Notes: a model not told the origin generated them from the sequence alone. A DNA stretch of 60,093 nucleotides from Spirulina subsalsa FACHB-351 (GCF_026130165.1 NZ_JAIHOM010000014.1:1-60093); one strand, 5' to 3'; positions 26,545 to 35,709 are shown, counted from the stretch's first letter. Made by a program: numbers and translations.

Positions 26545-26706
26545 TTAATTTTTAGCATGATGCGGGTCTTCAATATATCGTTTGATGACTGCACTGCTGA
26601 CATTACCCGCTGTACTGACCAAGTAACTGTTAGTCCATAACGTAGGTAACTTTTTGAGTTCTGGAAATTCTTTTCTGAGATAGTTACTACTACGTCCTTT
26701 TGACAA
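26545..26706 (-). pseudogene. tnpA: C-terminal remnant of the Y1 transposase TnpA
   Basis: The frame reads KGRSSNYLRKEFPELKKLP, then LWTNSYLVSTAGNVSSAV and IKRYIEDPHHAKN before TAA. This is the last third of IS200-type TnpA, including the region of the catalytic tyrosine (RYIE). The HUH motif and the N-terminal two thirds are missing; a stop at 26707-26709 closes the frame. Confidence 0.85.
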
Positions 26707-26751
26707 CTACTAATTTAACTGATAGTCTAAATTCAGTCAACTAAAAAGGAT

Positions 26752-28074
26752 ATGCCTACATCCAAAAAATTGATCGGTGTTCAACAAATATTGTTGCACC
26801 CTGACCAAGAAACAGAAGCGATTTTAAGGTATTTGTGTGAGCAATCAGGCAAGCTTTACAACACGGGTGTTTATTTCGCTCGCCAAATATTTTTTAAGAC
26901 TAGCAAGATTTTAACAGGTAAGTTTGATTTAGCTTATGAACCCTCGGTTTCTAAATCAATGGTTGCTCGGTCTTTACCATCCACACCAGCGCAACAAACA
27001 CTATTGTCTGTACTGGAGGCTTTTAAGTCTTTTAAAAAACTCAGGGAGAAATACCTTAAAGAGCAGTTACATTTTAAGCCTAAACTACCTGATTATCTTC
27101 AAGGTACTAAGTTATTTAAAGTGGCTTACCCCAATAGTGGAGGTCAAAAGCCTAAGCTTATTGATGGACAATTGCGATTTTCTTTGGGTTTAACAGTTAG
27201 ACGTTGGTTTGGTCTGTCGGATTTGAAATTACCAATGCCTTCTAATTTTGATTATTCAAGGGTTAAAGAGTTTACCATTCTTCCCAAAAATGGGGCTTTT
27301 TACCTTGAGTTATCTTATAATATTGACCAAGAAAGCCATGACTTAGACATTAATCAAGCGTTATCCATTGACCTTGGCACTGCCGATAATCTGGCCGCTT
27401 GTGTTGATACTTTGGGTCATTCTTTCTTGATTGATTCTCGTGCAATGAAGGCCTTGAATCAGCTCTGGAATAAGAAAGTATCAACCCGGAAGGAAGGTAA
27501 ACCAGAAGATTATTGGGATAGCTGGTTAGACCGTGTAACCCGTAAGCGTAACCATCAAATACGTGATGGTACAAATAAAGCGGCAAAACTGATTATTGAC
27601 CACAGCCTAAAATATGGGATTGGTACATTGGTAATCGGTTGGAACGATCGATTTAAAGCTAATGCTGATCTGGGTAATTTAAACAATCAAAAGTTTGTTC
27701 AAATGCCATTAGGCAAACTTAAAGACAGGCTGAAACAGCTTTGTGAATTACACGGTATCAGATACCAAGAAACTGAAGAAAGCTACACTTCAAAAGCCAG
27801 CTACTTAGATGGAGACTCCCTACCCCAATACGGTGAACAACCGTCAGGGTGGAAAGCATCGGGAAAGCGTGTTCAACGTGGGCTATATCGTTCAGCTAAT
27901 GGTTTTGTTGTCAATGCAGATTTGAATGGGGCGGCAAATATCCTCAGAAAAGTAGCCAGAAAGCTAGGCTTAGACCTTAGCCAACTGGGTAGACGGTGTT
28001 TGACGACCGTAGCGAGAGTCAGACTTTGGACAATACCAAAATCTACTCTGTCCGCAGAATCTCAGTGTCTTTAG
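26752..28074 (+). CDS. tnpB: TnpB, RNA-guided nuclease of an IS605-type element (atypical catalytic layout)
   Basis: The 440-residue protein has the RuvC-like core of TnpB: first Asp at 207 in LSIDLGTADN and last Asp at 390 in FVVNADLNGAANIL. The usual RuvC-II glutamate position (VIxVExL in most TnpBs) reads LVIGWND; the nearest conserved-looking acids are in QETEESYTSKAS (340-343). The zinc ribbon is absent: no CxxC pair lies between 345 and 400, where SGKRVQRGLYRSANG occurs instead. TnpB cuts DNA next to a transposon-specific motif, guided by an RNA from the element's 3' end. The stop codon falls inside the right-end hairpin. The N-terminal half (1-190) looks complete. Confidence 0.88.
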   Translation: MPTSKKLIGVQQILLHPDQETEAILRYLCEQSGKLYNTGVYFARQIFFKTSKILTGKFDLAYEPSVSKSMVARSLPSTPAQQTLLSVLEAFKSFKKLREKYLKEQLHFKPKLPDYLQGTKLFKVAYPNSGGQKPKLIDGQLRFSLGLTVRRWFGLSDLKLPMPSNFDYSRVKEFTILPKNGAFYLELSYNIDQESHDLDINQALSIDLGTADNLAACVDTLGHSFLIDSRAMKALNQLWNKKVSTRKEGKPEDYWDSWLDRVTRKRNHQIRDGTNKAAKLIIDHSLKYGIGTLVIGWNDRFKANADLGNLNNQKFVQMPLGKLKDRLKQLCELHGIRYQETEESYTSKASYLDGDSLPQYGEQPSGWKASGKRVQRGLYRSANGFVVNADLNGAANILRKVARKLGLDLSQLGRRCLTTVARVRLWTIPKSTLSAESQCL

Positions 28075-28207
28075 ACCTGAGAGTGTCAAAGCGTGACTTG
28101 GGGTGGGGAACTCTCAACTCCGTTGTTGCTTCTTGTACTGCACTAAGATTCTCCTGAAAACCCCCCATCATGGGTGAAAGCAAAATTTAGGCTGAATTTT
28201 AGCAGAT

Positions 28208-28233
28208 CAACCCTATTGGGGGTTGTAATTTTT
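28208..28233 (+). terminator. Short terminator-like hairpin downstream of the IS
   Basis: CAACCC at 28208-28213 pairs with GGGTTG at 28220-28225 and is followed by TAATTTTT. It could end transcripts leaving the IS before the M23 peptidase gene. A second hairpin, CCCATCATGGG, lies about 45 bp upstream. Confidence 0.5.
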
Positions 28234-28243
28234 GAATGGGTTT

Positions 28244-29131
28244 ATGAAAAGAAAACAAGATTTCGCAAAAAACTGGCGCAGAATTGGCTTATTCTTCACC
28301 CTGAGTTTATCGGTTCTCTTTGCCACAACTTCCAGCGCGACCGATGATCCGACGGTGGTTAGACCCCCATCTTCGGGTCAACCGGCCCAAGTCGCCCGTC
28401 AGATGGGCAATGGTTTGGTCTGGCCGACGACGGGGATTATTTCCCAAGGATTTCACACTTACCACACCGGGATTGATATTGCAGGCGCTCCCGGAACCCC
28501 CATTGTGGCGGTTAAAGAGGGGGTCGTGGTCACGGCAGGTTGGGATGATTGGGGTTTGGGGTATGCGGTAACGTTACAACATCCGGATGAATCCCGGACG
28601 GTCTATGGTCACAATCGCCGTTTACTGGTGCGTCAAGGGCAATCTGTCCAACAAGGACAACTGATTGCGGAAATGGGCAGTACAGGCAACAGTAGCGGCC
28701 CGCATCTCCATTTTGAGTTTTATCCGTCTCAGAGTCGTCAAGCGGTCAATCCAATGTATCAGTTGCCGCCCTTGGTGGGGGGGCGCATTCCTACCACGGA
28801 GTCTCAGGCCGCAGAACCGAATCTGGGGGTAATGGGACAAGGGGCGAGTCGCCCGGAATCTAACCAACGGACGGCATCCACTCTGACCTGTGATGAGGCG
28901 TTGTTAGACCGGGAAACAACTAATTTCTACGTCCAAGTTTGTCGTCAAGGCGGACAATTGTATTATATTGGGCGGTCAAAATTAGAGGCTCAAAGTGTGG
29001 TGCGTTTGCCTGCTTTCCCGGTGGCTGGAGGATATCGCGCCCAAAATGGCAGTTTTTCCTATGTGGTGCGGGGGGAACGGGTGGAGGTGTTTCGCAATGG
29101 TGTCCGTTTACGGACGGAATATTTTCTTTAG
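28244..29131 (+). CDS. M23 family peptidase (LytM-like), secreted
   Basis: An N-terminal hydrophobic segment (about residues 14-30, ending ATTSSA) is a signal peptide. The M23 domain has the zinc ligands in FHTYHTGIDIAG and GNSSGPHLHFEF, plus VYGHNRRLLVRQGQSV typical of LytM lysostaphin-like peptidases, which cut peptidoglycan cross-bridges or regulate amidases. The C-terminal 80 residues (ETTNFYVQVCRQGGQLYYIG) form an unassigned domain. The ATG at 28244 is preferred to a TTG at 28232. The gene heads a run with coaX and rpsN. Confidence 0.85.
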   Translation: MKRKQDFAKNWRRIGLFFTLSLSVLFATTSSATDDPTVVRPPSSGQPAQVARQMGNGLVWPTTGIISQGFHTYHTGIDIAGAPGTPIVAVKEGVVVTAGWDDWGLGYAVTLQHPDESRTVYGHNRRLLVRQGQSVQQGQLIAEMGSTGNSSGPHLHFEFYPSQSRQAVNPMYQLPPLVGGRIPTTESQAAEPNLGVMGQGASRPESNQRTASTLTCDEALLDRETTNFYVQVCRQGGQLYYIGRSKLEAQSVVRLPAFPVAGGYRAQNGSFSYVVRGERVEVFRNGVRLRTEYFL

Positions 29132-29137
29132 GGGAAG

Positions 29138-29905
29138 ATGACTATGGAACTGGAGGCGTTAGCGCTTTCGATTGGCAATTCTCGTCTACATTTTGCGGGG
29201 TTGCGTGGGGATAAGATTGAATGGGTGGCTCATGCTGCCCATTTACGGGGGGGTTTGGAGGAGTTACCGGAGGCTATTACCTCGTTTTTGTCCCTTTCCC
29301 TGCCCCTTTATCTGGCTTCGGTGGTGCCGCAACAAACGGAATTCTGGGAACTGTATCCCCACACTGAGATCCTCACCTTGGCGGATTTGCCCATCCAAGG
29401 GCTATATCCCACGATGGGCATTGATCGGGCGTTGGCGCTCTATGGGGCGCTGAGAACCTATGGTGCGCCCTGTTTGGTGATTGATGGGGGAACGGCGTTG
29501 ACGTTCACGGGGGCAGTTCGGGGGGGAAATGGCTACCAATTGGCGGGAGGGTCTATCCTGCCGGGTTTGGGGACTCAGTTTCAATCCCTTTACCGTAATA
29601 CGGCTGCTCTGCCCTATCTCTCCCTCCCTCTGGCTCTGCCTGAACGCTGGTGTCATGATACGAATGAGGCGATCGCCAGTGGAATTTTGTACACGGTTTT
29701 GGCGGGGGTACAGGATTTTCTCTCGGACTGGGGGGCACGGTTTCCCAAGAGTGCTATGGTGGTGACAGGGGGAGATCAGGCGCGTTTTCTGGCCTATTGG
29801 CGATCGCGCTATCCCGAAAGCCCCTTTTCTCTGATCGGCGACCCTTACCTAATTTTTGCTGGGATTCAAGCCTGTATTCATGGTAGAATGAAAAACGCTG
29901 TCTAA
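29138..29905 (+). CDS. coaX: Type III pantothenate kinase
   Basis: CoaX phosphorylates pantothenate in the first step of coenzyme A synthesis. ASKHA-fold motifs are seen: SIGNSRLHFAG near the N-terminus, the catalytic-Asp motif GIDRALALYGA, LVIDGGTALTF and GGSILPGLGTQF, with VVTGGDQARF near the end. Family members usually read DxGNT at the first motif; SIGNS is a variant seen in cyanobacteria. The gene begins 6 bp after the M23 stop. ATG at 29138 or 29144 are both possible. Confidence 0.9.
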   Translation: MTMELEALALSIGNSRLHFAGLRGDKIEWVAHAAHLRGGLEELPEAITSFLSLSLPLYLASVVPQQTEFWELYPHTEILTLADLPIQGLYPTMGIDRALALYGALRTYGAPCLVIDGGTALTFTGAVRGGNGYQLAGGSILPGLGTQFQSLYRNTAALPYLSLPLALPERWCHDTNEAIASGILYTVLAGVQDFLSDWGARFPKSAMVVTGGDQARFLAYWRSRYPESPFSLIGDPYLIFAGIQACIHGRMKNAV

Positions 29906-29926
29906 ATTAACAGGCTTAAAGCTGGT

Positions 29927-30229
29927 ATGGCAAAAAAATCTATGATGGAGCGCGAGAAAAAGCGCCAACGTTTAGTAGAAAAATATGCAGCGAAACGGGA
30001 AGCATTAAAAGAAGAGTTTAGAACTTGTACCTCCCCCGCGCAAAAACTGGAACTCCACCGCGAATTACAGCGTTTACCCCGCAACAGCGCCAAAGTGCGG
30101 GTACGGAATCGTTGCTGGGTAACAGGTCGTCCTAGAGGATATTATCGTGATTTTGGACTCTCTCGCCACGTTTTCCGGGAATGGGCCCATGAGGGATTGC
30201 TCCCCGGTGTGGTTAAGTCGAGTTGGTAA
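29927..30229 (+). CDS. rpsN: 30S ribosomal protein S14
   Basis: The 100-residue protein matches S14 of the long, zinc-free type: [20 protein letters not shown] at the start and the conserved [20 protein letters not shown] and [12 protein letters not shown] at the end. It binds 16S rRNA in the head of the small subunit. It follows coaX by 21 bp and is closed by a terminator, outside the main ribosomal operons as usual in cyanobacteria. Confidence 0.98.
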   Translation: MAKKSMMEREKKRQRLVEKYAAKREALKEEFRTCTSPAQKLELHRELQRLPRNSAKVRVRNRCWVTGRPRGYYRDFGLSRHVFREWAHEGLLPGVVKSSW

Positions 30230-30248
30230 GGGATTCCTAAGAAGCAAG

Positions 30249-30286
30249 AAGGGGCAAGGTTTAACGAAAAACCTCGCCCCTTTTGC
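30249..30286 (+). terminator. Terminator after rpsN
   Basis: AAGGGGCAAGGTTT pairs with AAACCTCGCCCCTT with one mismatch and is followed by TTGCTTTG. It starts 20 bp after the stop and also lies before the convergent gene at 30299. Confidence 0.85.
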
Positions 30287-30298
30287 TTTGGGGGAATT

Positions 30299-30631
30299 TT
30301 ACCCGTTGCCACAACAGCGATCAATGCCGAGACTATCTAAGAGAAGATCACTCACCGCATTGGCGATCGCAAACTCACTGTAAAAACTTTTGCTAAAATC
30401 AAAAGCCTGCATTTCCGTTACAATAGCGATAACCAGGGAGCCTAGATCATTCTCCCCTTCTAGGCGTTGACGCATGAAAATCTGAGCAGCACGTTCTGCT
30501 ATTTTCCTATTCACCAGTTCAGGGATAAACTCGTGATCTAGCCACTGCTGCAAGGCTGATTGTAACCATTTTCCTTCTTGTTGGGCATCTTCTACGGGAG
30601 GTAAAGTAATCGGAGGAATGGGTTGTGTCAT
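30299..30631 (-). CDS. Conserved hypothetical protein
   Basis: The 110-residue protein begins MTQPIPPITLPPVEDAQ and is otherwise helical (GKWLQSALQQWLDHEFIPEL, IAERAAQIFMRQRLEGENDL). It has no membrane segment and no motif I can assign. The pattern resembles short cyanobacterial hypothetical proteins, but I cannot name the family. It stands alone, convergent with rpsN. Codon use is ordinary for the window. Confidence 0.6.
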   Translation of the reverse strand: MTQPIPPITLPPVEDAQQEGKWLQSALQQWLDHEFIPELVNRKIAERAAQIFMRQRLEGENDLGSLVIAIVTEMQAFDFSKSFYSEFAIANAVSDLLLDSLGIDRCCGNG

Positions 30632-30916
30632 AGGAACTTATGTCACAAAGGGGAATAAACAGCTAGAGAAATGCGGTATCGTAAAAGTATATCCTATCCT
30701 AGTCTTGCCTTAAAGCAATCTGACCTTAAACCAATCAACTTATGGTACGACAGAATTGTAGTTTAGATTCTTTCTAGCACGTTCTGTAGCAATGATGGAC
30801 GCTTAATCTCAAGACGATTTTTTTCGCTGATCTCTTCAATCCTAATTGATGAGATAATTTCGACTCTCTTTAATCTATCTTACAGGCAACCGTTTCTCAT
30901 CTAATTCTTACTTCCT
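30632..30916. other. Phytochrome promoter region
   Basis: These 285 bp separate divergent genes. No ORF, RNA or repeat is recognised. Confidence 0.5.
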
Positions 30917-33364
30917 ATGCCAACTCCCGTTCAAAAATTACTCAATTCTCTCTCAAAAGATGAACAAGAATCCATCAACACTCCCGGATGTATTCAGCCT
31001 CACGGTGTTTTACTGGTTTTACAAGAACCGGACTTAAAGATTCTCCAAGTTAGTGCCAATAGCGACGTGATTCTGGGACTTTCCCCTCAATCCTTAATTT
31101 CTAAAAATCTATCGGCGGTTTTTGAACCCTCCCAAATTAAAAAATTAAAACGAGTTCTACAATCGCCCAATCTGGTCGGTATGAACCCCATTAAGTTATC
31201 TTTCCAAGGGGATGAATGTTACCGATGTTTTGATGGGATTGTCAATCGAACAGATGGGGTTCTGATTTTAGAACTGGAAGAAAACACCAGCGTTCATCAC
31301 TTCAGTTTTTTGGATTTTTATCAACTGATTCAAAACACAGTTGTTGAACTACAAAAAACAGAAAGTATGCTACATCTTTGTGAAGTAGCCGCTCAGAAGT
31401 TTCGCGAAATTTCCCAGATGGATCGGGTGATGATTTATCAGTTTCAACGCCAAGGACATGGTTTAGTCATTGCGGAAGATAGACGGGAAGATTTAGAGAC
31501 ATTTGTCGGCTTAAGCTATCCCGCTAGTGATATTCCCGCCATAGCCAGAAAACTATTTTCTAAAAACCGAGTGCGTCTGATTCCTAATGTTTATTATCAA
31601 CCCGTTCCCCTCGTTCCCTTAGATAATCCTCTCACAGAAAAACCCCTCGATTTAGGTCAATCGGTTTTACGCAGTGCTTCTACTTGTCATTTGCAATACC
31701 TACAAAATATGGGGGTGAGTGCTTCCTTAGTCGTGCCGATCCTGCGACATGGAGAACTCTGGGGACTGATTGCCGGTCATCATTATACCCCTCAATATTT
31801 TCCCTATGAAGTGCGGGCTGCTTGTGAGTTTTTTGGACAAGCTCTATCAGCAGAATTATCCTCCAAAGAAAGCTATGAGAGTTATGATGCTCGTTTAGTC
31901 ATCCAAGACATTCAAGGGCAATTACTCACCCAAATGACCCAAGCGGATAGTTTTGTGGATGGTTTAGTAGAAGATTCCCAACAACTACTAGATTTAGTCT
32001 CTGCCACTGGGGTAGCGATTTCTTTAGGTGATAAAATCACGACCATCGGCAAAACCCCTAGTCATAAAGCCATTATAGCCCTCTTGCAATGGTTGGAAGA
32101 GGGTCACTTCCGGGATAAACTCTACTGCACTGACTCTCTGGCTCTTGAATATCCTTCAGCTATCCAGTATAAAGACATTGCCAGTGGTTTATTGGCGATC
32201 GCCATTTCCCAATCTCAACAAAAATATATCCTCTGGTTCCGCCCCGAAGTCCTTCAAACCGTAGACTGGGCAGGCAACCTCAATGATAGCACCTATCAAA
32301 CCGACGAGGGGAATGTTTCATTATGTCCGCGTCGTTCCTTTGAACTGTGGAAAGAAGAAGTTCAACTGACTTGTTTGCCTTGGTATGCCTATCAAATTGA
32401 AGCCGCTTTAGATTTGCGCAAAAATATTATTAGTATTGTCATTCGTAAAGCGGATGAACTGGCACAATTGAATCAAGAACTCTATGCTGCCCTACGTCAA
32501 TTAAGGCAGGTTCAAACCCAGTTGATTCAAAGTGAAAAGATGTCTAGTTTGGGGCAAATGGTGGCGGGAATTGCTCACGAAATTAACAATCCTGTGAATT
32601 TTATCTATGGCAATTTAGCCCACGCGGAAGCTTATAGTAAGGGCTTGATTGATTTGGTTGAACTCTACCATAAACACTATCCTGAACCCCATGAAGAGAT
32701 TCAAGAAGAGTCAGAAAACCTCGATCTAGACTTTTTGATTGAGGATTTACCGAAACTGTTATCTTCCATGCACCTTGGAGCTGAGCGCATCCGTGAAATT
32801 GTCCAATCTCTGCGTAATTTCTCCCGGTTAGATGAAGCAGACGTGAAACCTGTGGATATTCATGAAGGGATCGATAGCACCCTTCTAATCCTCAGTAATC
32901 GTCTCAAGGCTAAGACCGATGCGCCCAGTATCCATGTGATTAAAAAATACGGTAAAATTCCCCCGGTTGAATGTTACCCCAGCCAACTCAATCAGGTTTT
33001 TATGAATTTGTTGGCAAATAGCATTGATGCCATTGAAGAATATAATCACACTCGCACATTTCGGGAAATTCGGGAAAATCCCAGTACCATTCTCATCGAA
33101 ACCGAATTAGTGGAGCAGATGGTTCGCATTCGCATCAAAGATAATGGCATGGGAATTCCTGAATCGGTTCAAAGCAAACTCTTTGATCCTTTTTTCACAA
33201 CTAAACCTGTGGGCAAAGGAACCGGGATGGGATTAGCCATTAGCTATCAAATTATTACCGAAAAGCATCAAGGTACACTCTGCTGCATTTCTCAACCCCA
33301 TCAAGGGGCAGAATTTATCATTGAGATTCCCCTCCATTCTAAGTCAGGTGCTTCCCCAGCTTAG
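30917..33364 (+). CDS. Phytochrome-type sensor histidine kinase
   Basis: The 815 residues carry PAS (about 15-125, with the lasso motif GCIQPHGVLL), GAF (about 140-315) and PHY (about 325-510) domains, then HisKA and HATPase domains. Chromophore features are present: Cys257 in RSASTCHLQYLQNMGV (aligned with the bilin-binding Cys of Cph1), Asp205 in YPASDIPAIA, His289 in WGLIAGHHY and the PHY-tongue motif PRRSFELWKE at 471-480. The kinase has the H box AGIAHEINNPVNF (His554), N box NLLANSIDAIEE and G boxes DNGMGIPE and GKGTGMGLAISY. It should be a red/far-red reversible kinase. Residue 25 in the PHG motif is an unusual Cys. No response regulator is adjacent. Confidence 0.92.
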   Translation: MPTPVQKLLNSLSKDEQESINTPGCIQPHGVLLVLQEPDLKILQVSANSDVILGLSPQSLISKNLSAVFEPSQIKKLKRVLQSPNLVGMNPIKLSFQGDECYRCFDGIVNRTDGVLILELEENTSVHHFSFLDFYQLIQNTVVELQKTESMLHLCEVAAQKFREISQMDRVMIYQFQRQGHGLVIAEDRREDLETFVGLSYPASDIPAIARKLFSKNRVRLIPNVYYQPVPLVPLDNPLTEKPLDLGQSVLRSASTCHLQYLQNMGVSASLVVPILRHGELWGLIAGHHYTPQYFPYEVRAACEFFGQALSAELSSKESYESYDARLVIQDIQGQLLTQMTQADSFVDGLVEDSQQLLDLVSATGVAISLGDKITTIGKTPSHKAIIALLQWLEEGHFRDKLYCTDSLALEYPSAIQYKDIASGLLAIAISQSQQKYILWFRPEVLQTVDWAGNLNDSTYQTDEGNVSLCPRRSFELWKEEVQLTCLPWYAYQIEAALDLRKNIISIVIRKADELAQLNQELYAALRQLRQVQTQLIQSEKMSSLGQMVAGIAHEINNPVNFIYGNLAHAEAYSKGLIDLVELYHKHYPEPHEEIQEESENLDLDFLIEDLPKLLSSMHLGAERIREIVQSLRNFSRLDEADVKPVDIHEGIDSTLLILSNRLKAKTDAPSIHVIKKYGKIPPVECYPSQLNQVFMNLLANSIDAIEEYNHTRTFREIRENPSTILIETELVEQMVRIRIKDNGMGIPESVQSKLFDPFFTTKPVGKGTGMGLAISYQIITEKHQGTLCCISQPHQGAEFIIEIPLHSKSGASPA

Positions 33365-33458
33365 GTTCATCAAGGGTTCAATTTTTTGAATCACCCGATT
33401 GGGGGAAGTAGTTTTAAGGGAATCCTAACTATAGTAAGAAGGTAAGAGAACTCCACAA

Positions 33459-33533
33459 GGGAGAGTCAATCATCAGGAAAACACCCTCAGCAAATTCCCC
33501 CATTGCAATGGTGTTTTCTCTGTTGACTTCTCC
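33459..33533. ncRNA. Long structured stem-loop, candidate small RNA
   Basis: GGAGAGTCAA and CAGGAAAACACC on the left pair with GGTGTTTTCTCTG and TTGACTTCTCC on the right, giving about 22 base pairs interrupted by small bulges and a 4-nt asymmetric loop, with a 24-nt apical loop. It lies 95 bp after the phytochrome kinase and about 440 bp before the sigma factor. No T-run follows, so it is not a standard terminator. Confidence 0.5.
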
Positions 33534-33974
33534 TAGGTTGTGATCAGGGATACCCCAGTAAAAGACCTCTGGTCTGTTCAGTTTAGTTCTCCAATCTGTT
33601 CGGAAATCCGCCCCTATTGTGTGGGGAGATTATGACCACCTCTCGTCATTCTCACAATCTTTAAGATTTGATGAACCTTTTTGCCTTTACGAACGTCTAA
33701 AGGTTGGTTATTATAAGATTAAGGTAAAGTCATAACGACTTCGATTTACCAGAAGTTTCCTGATAACTCAGATGGGTAGACGATGAAAACGATAGAAGAA
33801 CAAGCAGAGGGGAGGAGAAAACGGAAACCACAGAAAATCGAGACTGATTCACTCCATCTCCCGCAAGGGGGAAAGGGGGGGAGTGATTGGACAGATGCAC
33901 GCCTTTTTACTGCATAGAGAGGATAAACCTCAGAGAAAAACCTGTTGCGACTTTTAAGGAGTCATTACCACACG
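33534..33974. other. Leader region of the second sigma factor
   Basis: Some 440 bp without a convincing gene precede the sigma factor. Features include ACCTTT/AAAGGT inverted segments at about 33670-33705 and a purine-rich stretch at 33780-33890. It most likely holds the promoter and a long 5' leader. Confidence 0.45.
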
Positions 33975-34958
33975 ATGCCTACTGCCAACATTGACACCAA
34001 AGCGACTCACACTAAGATTTCTGGAGATATGGTGCGGACTTATCTCCAAGAAATTGGGCGGGTACCCCTGCTCACCCATGAACAGGAGATTATTTATGGA
34101 AAACAGGTTCAAAAAATGATGGTTCTGCTGGAGGAATACAGTGCGCTGCAAGATTGCTTGCGACGGGAACCGACTCGGGCAGAATGGGCGGCACATCTCA
34201 AGATGAGTGAAAGTGAATTAGGGCAACTGTTGCGCCAAGGGAAACGGGCGAAACGGAAAATGATTGAGGCGAATTTGCGCTTAGTGGTGGCGATCGCGAA
34301 AAAATACCAAAAGCGCAATATGGAGTTCTTGGATCTGATTCAGGAAGGGACTTTAGGCTTAGAACGGGGAGTGGAGAAATTCGATCCCATGAAAGGCTAT
34401 AAATTCTCCACCTATGCTTACTGGTGGATTCGTCAGGCCATCACTCGTGCGATCGCCCAACAAGCTCGCGCCATTCGTTTACCCATTCATATCACCGAAA
34501 AACTGAACAAAATCAAGAAAATTCAACGGGAACTCTCCCAACAATTGGGACGCAGTGCCACAGCAGGCGAAATTGCTCAAGAATTGGGCGTTGAACCTTC
34601 TCAAATCCGGGAATATCTGAGCGTTGCCCGTCAGCCTGTTTCCTTAGATGCGCGAGTGGGAGATAACCAAGACACCGAACTCTGTGACTTACTCGAAGAT
34701 GACGGGATTTCTCCCGACTTATTCATCACTCAAGAGTCTTTGCGCCAAGACTTGCAGAATTTGATGGCCGAATTAACCCCCCAACAGCGTAAGGTGATTA
34801 GTCTGCGCTTTGGTTTAGATGATGGTAAAGGGATGTCCTTAGCCAAAGTTGGGGAACGGTTAAACCTGAGTCGGGAACGAGTGCGCCAACTCGAACACCA
34901 AGCCTTAAATCACTTACGAAAACGTCGGGCTAAAGTGAAAGAGTATCTGAGCGCCTAA
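33975..34958 (+). CDS. Group 2 RNA polymerase sigma factor (SigB/SigD-like)
   Basis: The 327-residue protein lacks the acidic N-terminus of the primary factor and has sigma-70 regions 1.2 ([20 protein letters not shown]), 2 ([32 protein letters not shown]), 3 ([17 protein letters not shown]) and 4 ([32 protein letters not shown]). Cyanobacterial group 2 factors of the SigB/SigD/SigE type handle heat, light and redox stress; I cannot decide the subgroup. The ATG at 33975 gives the usual short start ([12 protein letters not shown]); a TTG at 33945 is possible. AAGGAG lies 13 nt upstream. It is in the same direction as the phytochrome kinase. Confidence 0.92.
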   Translation: MPTANIDTKATHTKISGDMVRTYLQEIGRVPLLTHEQEIIYGKQVQKMMVLLEEYSALQDCLRREPTRAEWAAHLKMSESELGQLLRQGKRAKRKMIEANLRLVVAIAKKYQKRNMEFLDLIQEGTLGLERGVEKFDPMKGYKFSTYAYWWIRQAITRAIAQQARAIRLPIHITEKLNKIKKIQRELSQQLGRSATAGEIAQELGVEPSQIREYLSVARQPVSLDARVGDNQDTELCDLLEDDGISPDLFITQESLRQDLQNLMAELTPQQRKVISLRFGLDDGKGMSLAKVGERLNLSRERVRQLEHQALNHLRKRRAKVKEYLSA

Positions 34959-34978
34959 ATAGAATTGATGTGTGAGTT

Positions 34979-35020
34979 GCCCATGATTAGACTATGCTCT
35001 AGTCATGGGCTTTTCGTTTT
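34979..35020 (+). terminator. Terminator of the sigma factor gene
   Basis: GCCCATGA pairs with TCATGGGC, with an inner AGA/TCT pairing, followed by TTTTCGTTTTG; 20 bp after the stop. Confidence 0.92.
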
Positions 35021-35058
35021 GTTTAAACCGCGAAAAAAAATAATCCCCCTAAAATGCT

Positions 35059-35658
35059 ATGTCAGATTGTGGATGTCACATTGAAGCCGAAAATAAGCAA
35101 GAACGGAAAACCCTGTGGGTTTTGTTGCTCATTAATGGAAGTTTGTTTGTGATTGAAGTCTTCACGGGGATTTTCGCCGAATCTACCGCTTTAATCGCCG
35201 ATTCCTTGGATATGTTAGCAGATATGACAGTCTATGCTTTATCCCTTTATGCGGTAGGCAAATCCCGTCAGCACAAAAACCGTGCTGCTTCCTGGAGTGG
35301 CGTTTTTCAAATCACCTTAGCGGTTTTAGTTCTAGTTGATGTTTGGCAACGGTTTATTACAGGCAGTTCTCCTGAGTCGGTTTGGATGATGGGAATTGCG
35401 GGTTTAGCGTTGCTAGGAAATAGTTACTGTTTATATTTAATCTCCAAACATCGCCAAGGGGAAATTCATATGCGAGCCAGTTGGATTTTTACCCAGAATG
35501 ATGTGATTGCGAATGTGGGGGTAATTGTAGCGGGTTTATTGGTGGCCGTTTTGGATTCCCGTTTCCCAGATTTGATTGTGGGATTGATTATTTCCCTAAT
35601 TGTCTTGCGAGGGGGTGTAACGATCTGGCATGAAGCACGAGTCAATGGTAAACAGTAA
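35059..35658 (+). CDS. Cation diffusion facilitator family transporter (short form)
   Basis: The 199-residue protein has six hydrophobic segments and the CDF signature: SLFVIEVFTGIFAESTALIADSLDMLADM in the second helix, with the metal-site Asp residues, and QNDVIANVGVIVAGLLV in the fifth. It exports divalent metals such as zinc or cobalt in exchange for protons. The cytoplasmic C-terminal domain of full-size CDFs is missing, which is known for a cyanobacterial subgroup. MSDCGCHIE at the N-terminus offers Cys and His ligands. Confidence 0.85.
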   Translation: MSDCGCHIEAENKQERKTLWVLLLINGSLFVIEVFTGIFAESTALIADSLDMLADMTVYALSLYAVGKSRQHKNRAASWSGVFQITLAVLVLVDVWQRFITGSSPESVWMMGIAGLALLGNSYCLYLISKHRQGEIHMRASWIFTQNDVIANVGVIVAGLLVAVLDSRFPDLIVGLIISLIVLRGGVTIWHEARVNGKQ

Positions 35659-35709
35659 CAAGCATCTCTCGCTATATCAGAAGGAGAATAGTTGAAAAAT
35701 GGGTAATAA

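Larger units (their letters stand above)
26475..28088 (+). mobile_element. IS605-type element with intact tnpB and truncated, divergent tnpA
   Basis: The left end carries CTCAGCGGCTTTAGCCCTGAG (26486-26506) and the right end CTCAGTGTCTTTAGACCTGAG (28061-28081), each a hairpin with a TTTA loop; the right one is followed by AGTGTCAA as in the other IS ends of the window. tnpA and tnpB are divergent, the IS605 arrangement. The outer left boundary is uncertain by some 20 bp. tnpA is broken, so movement would need TnpA from another copy. Confidence 0.82.
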
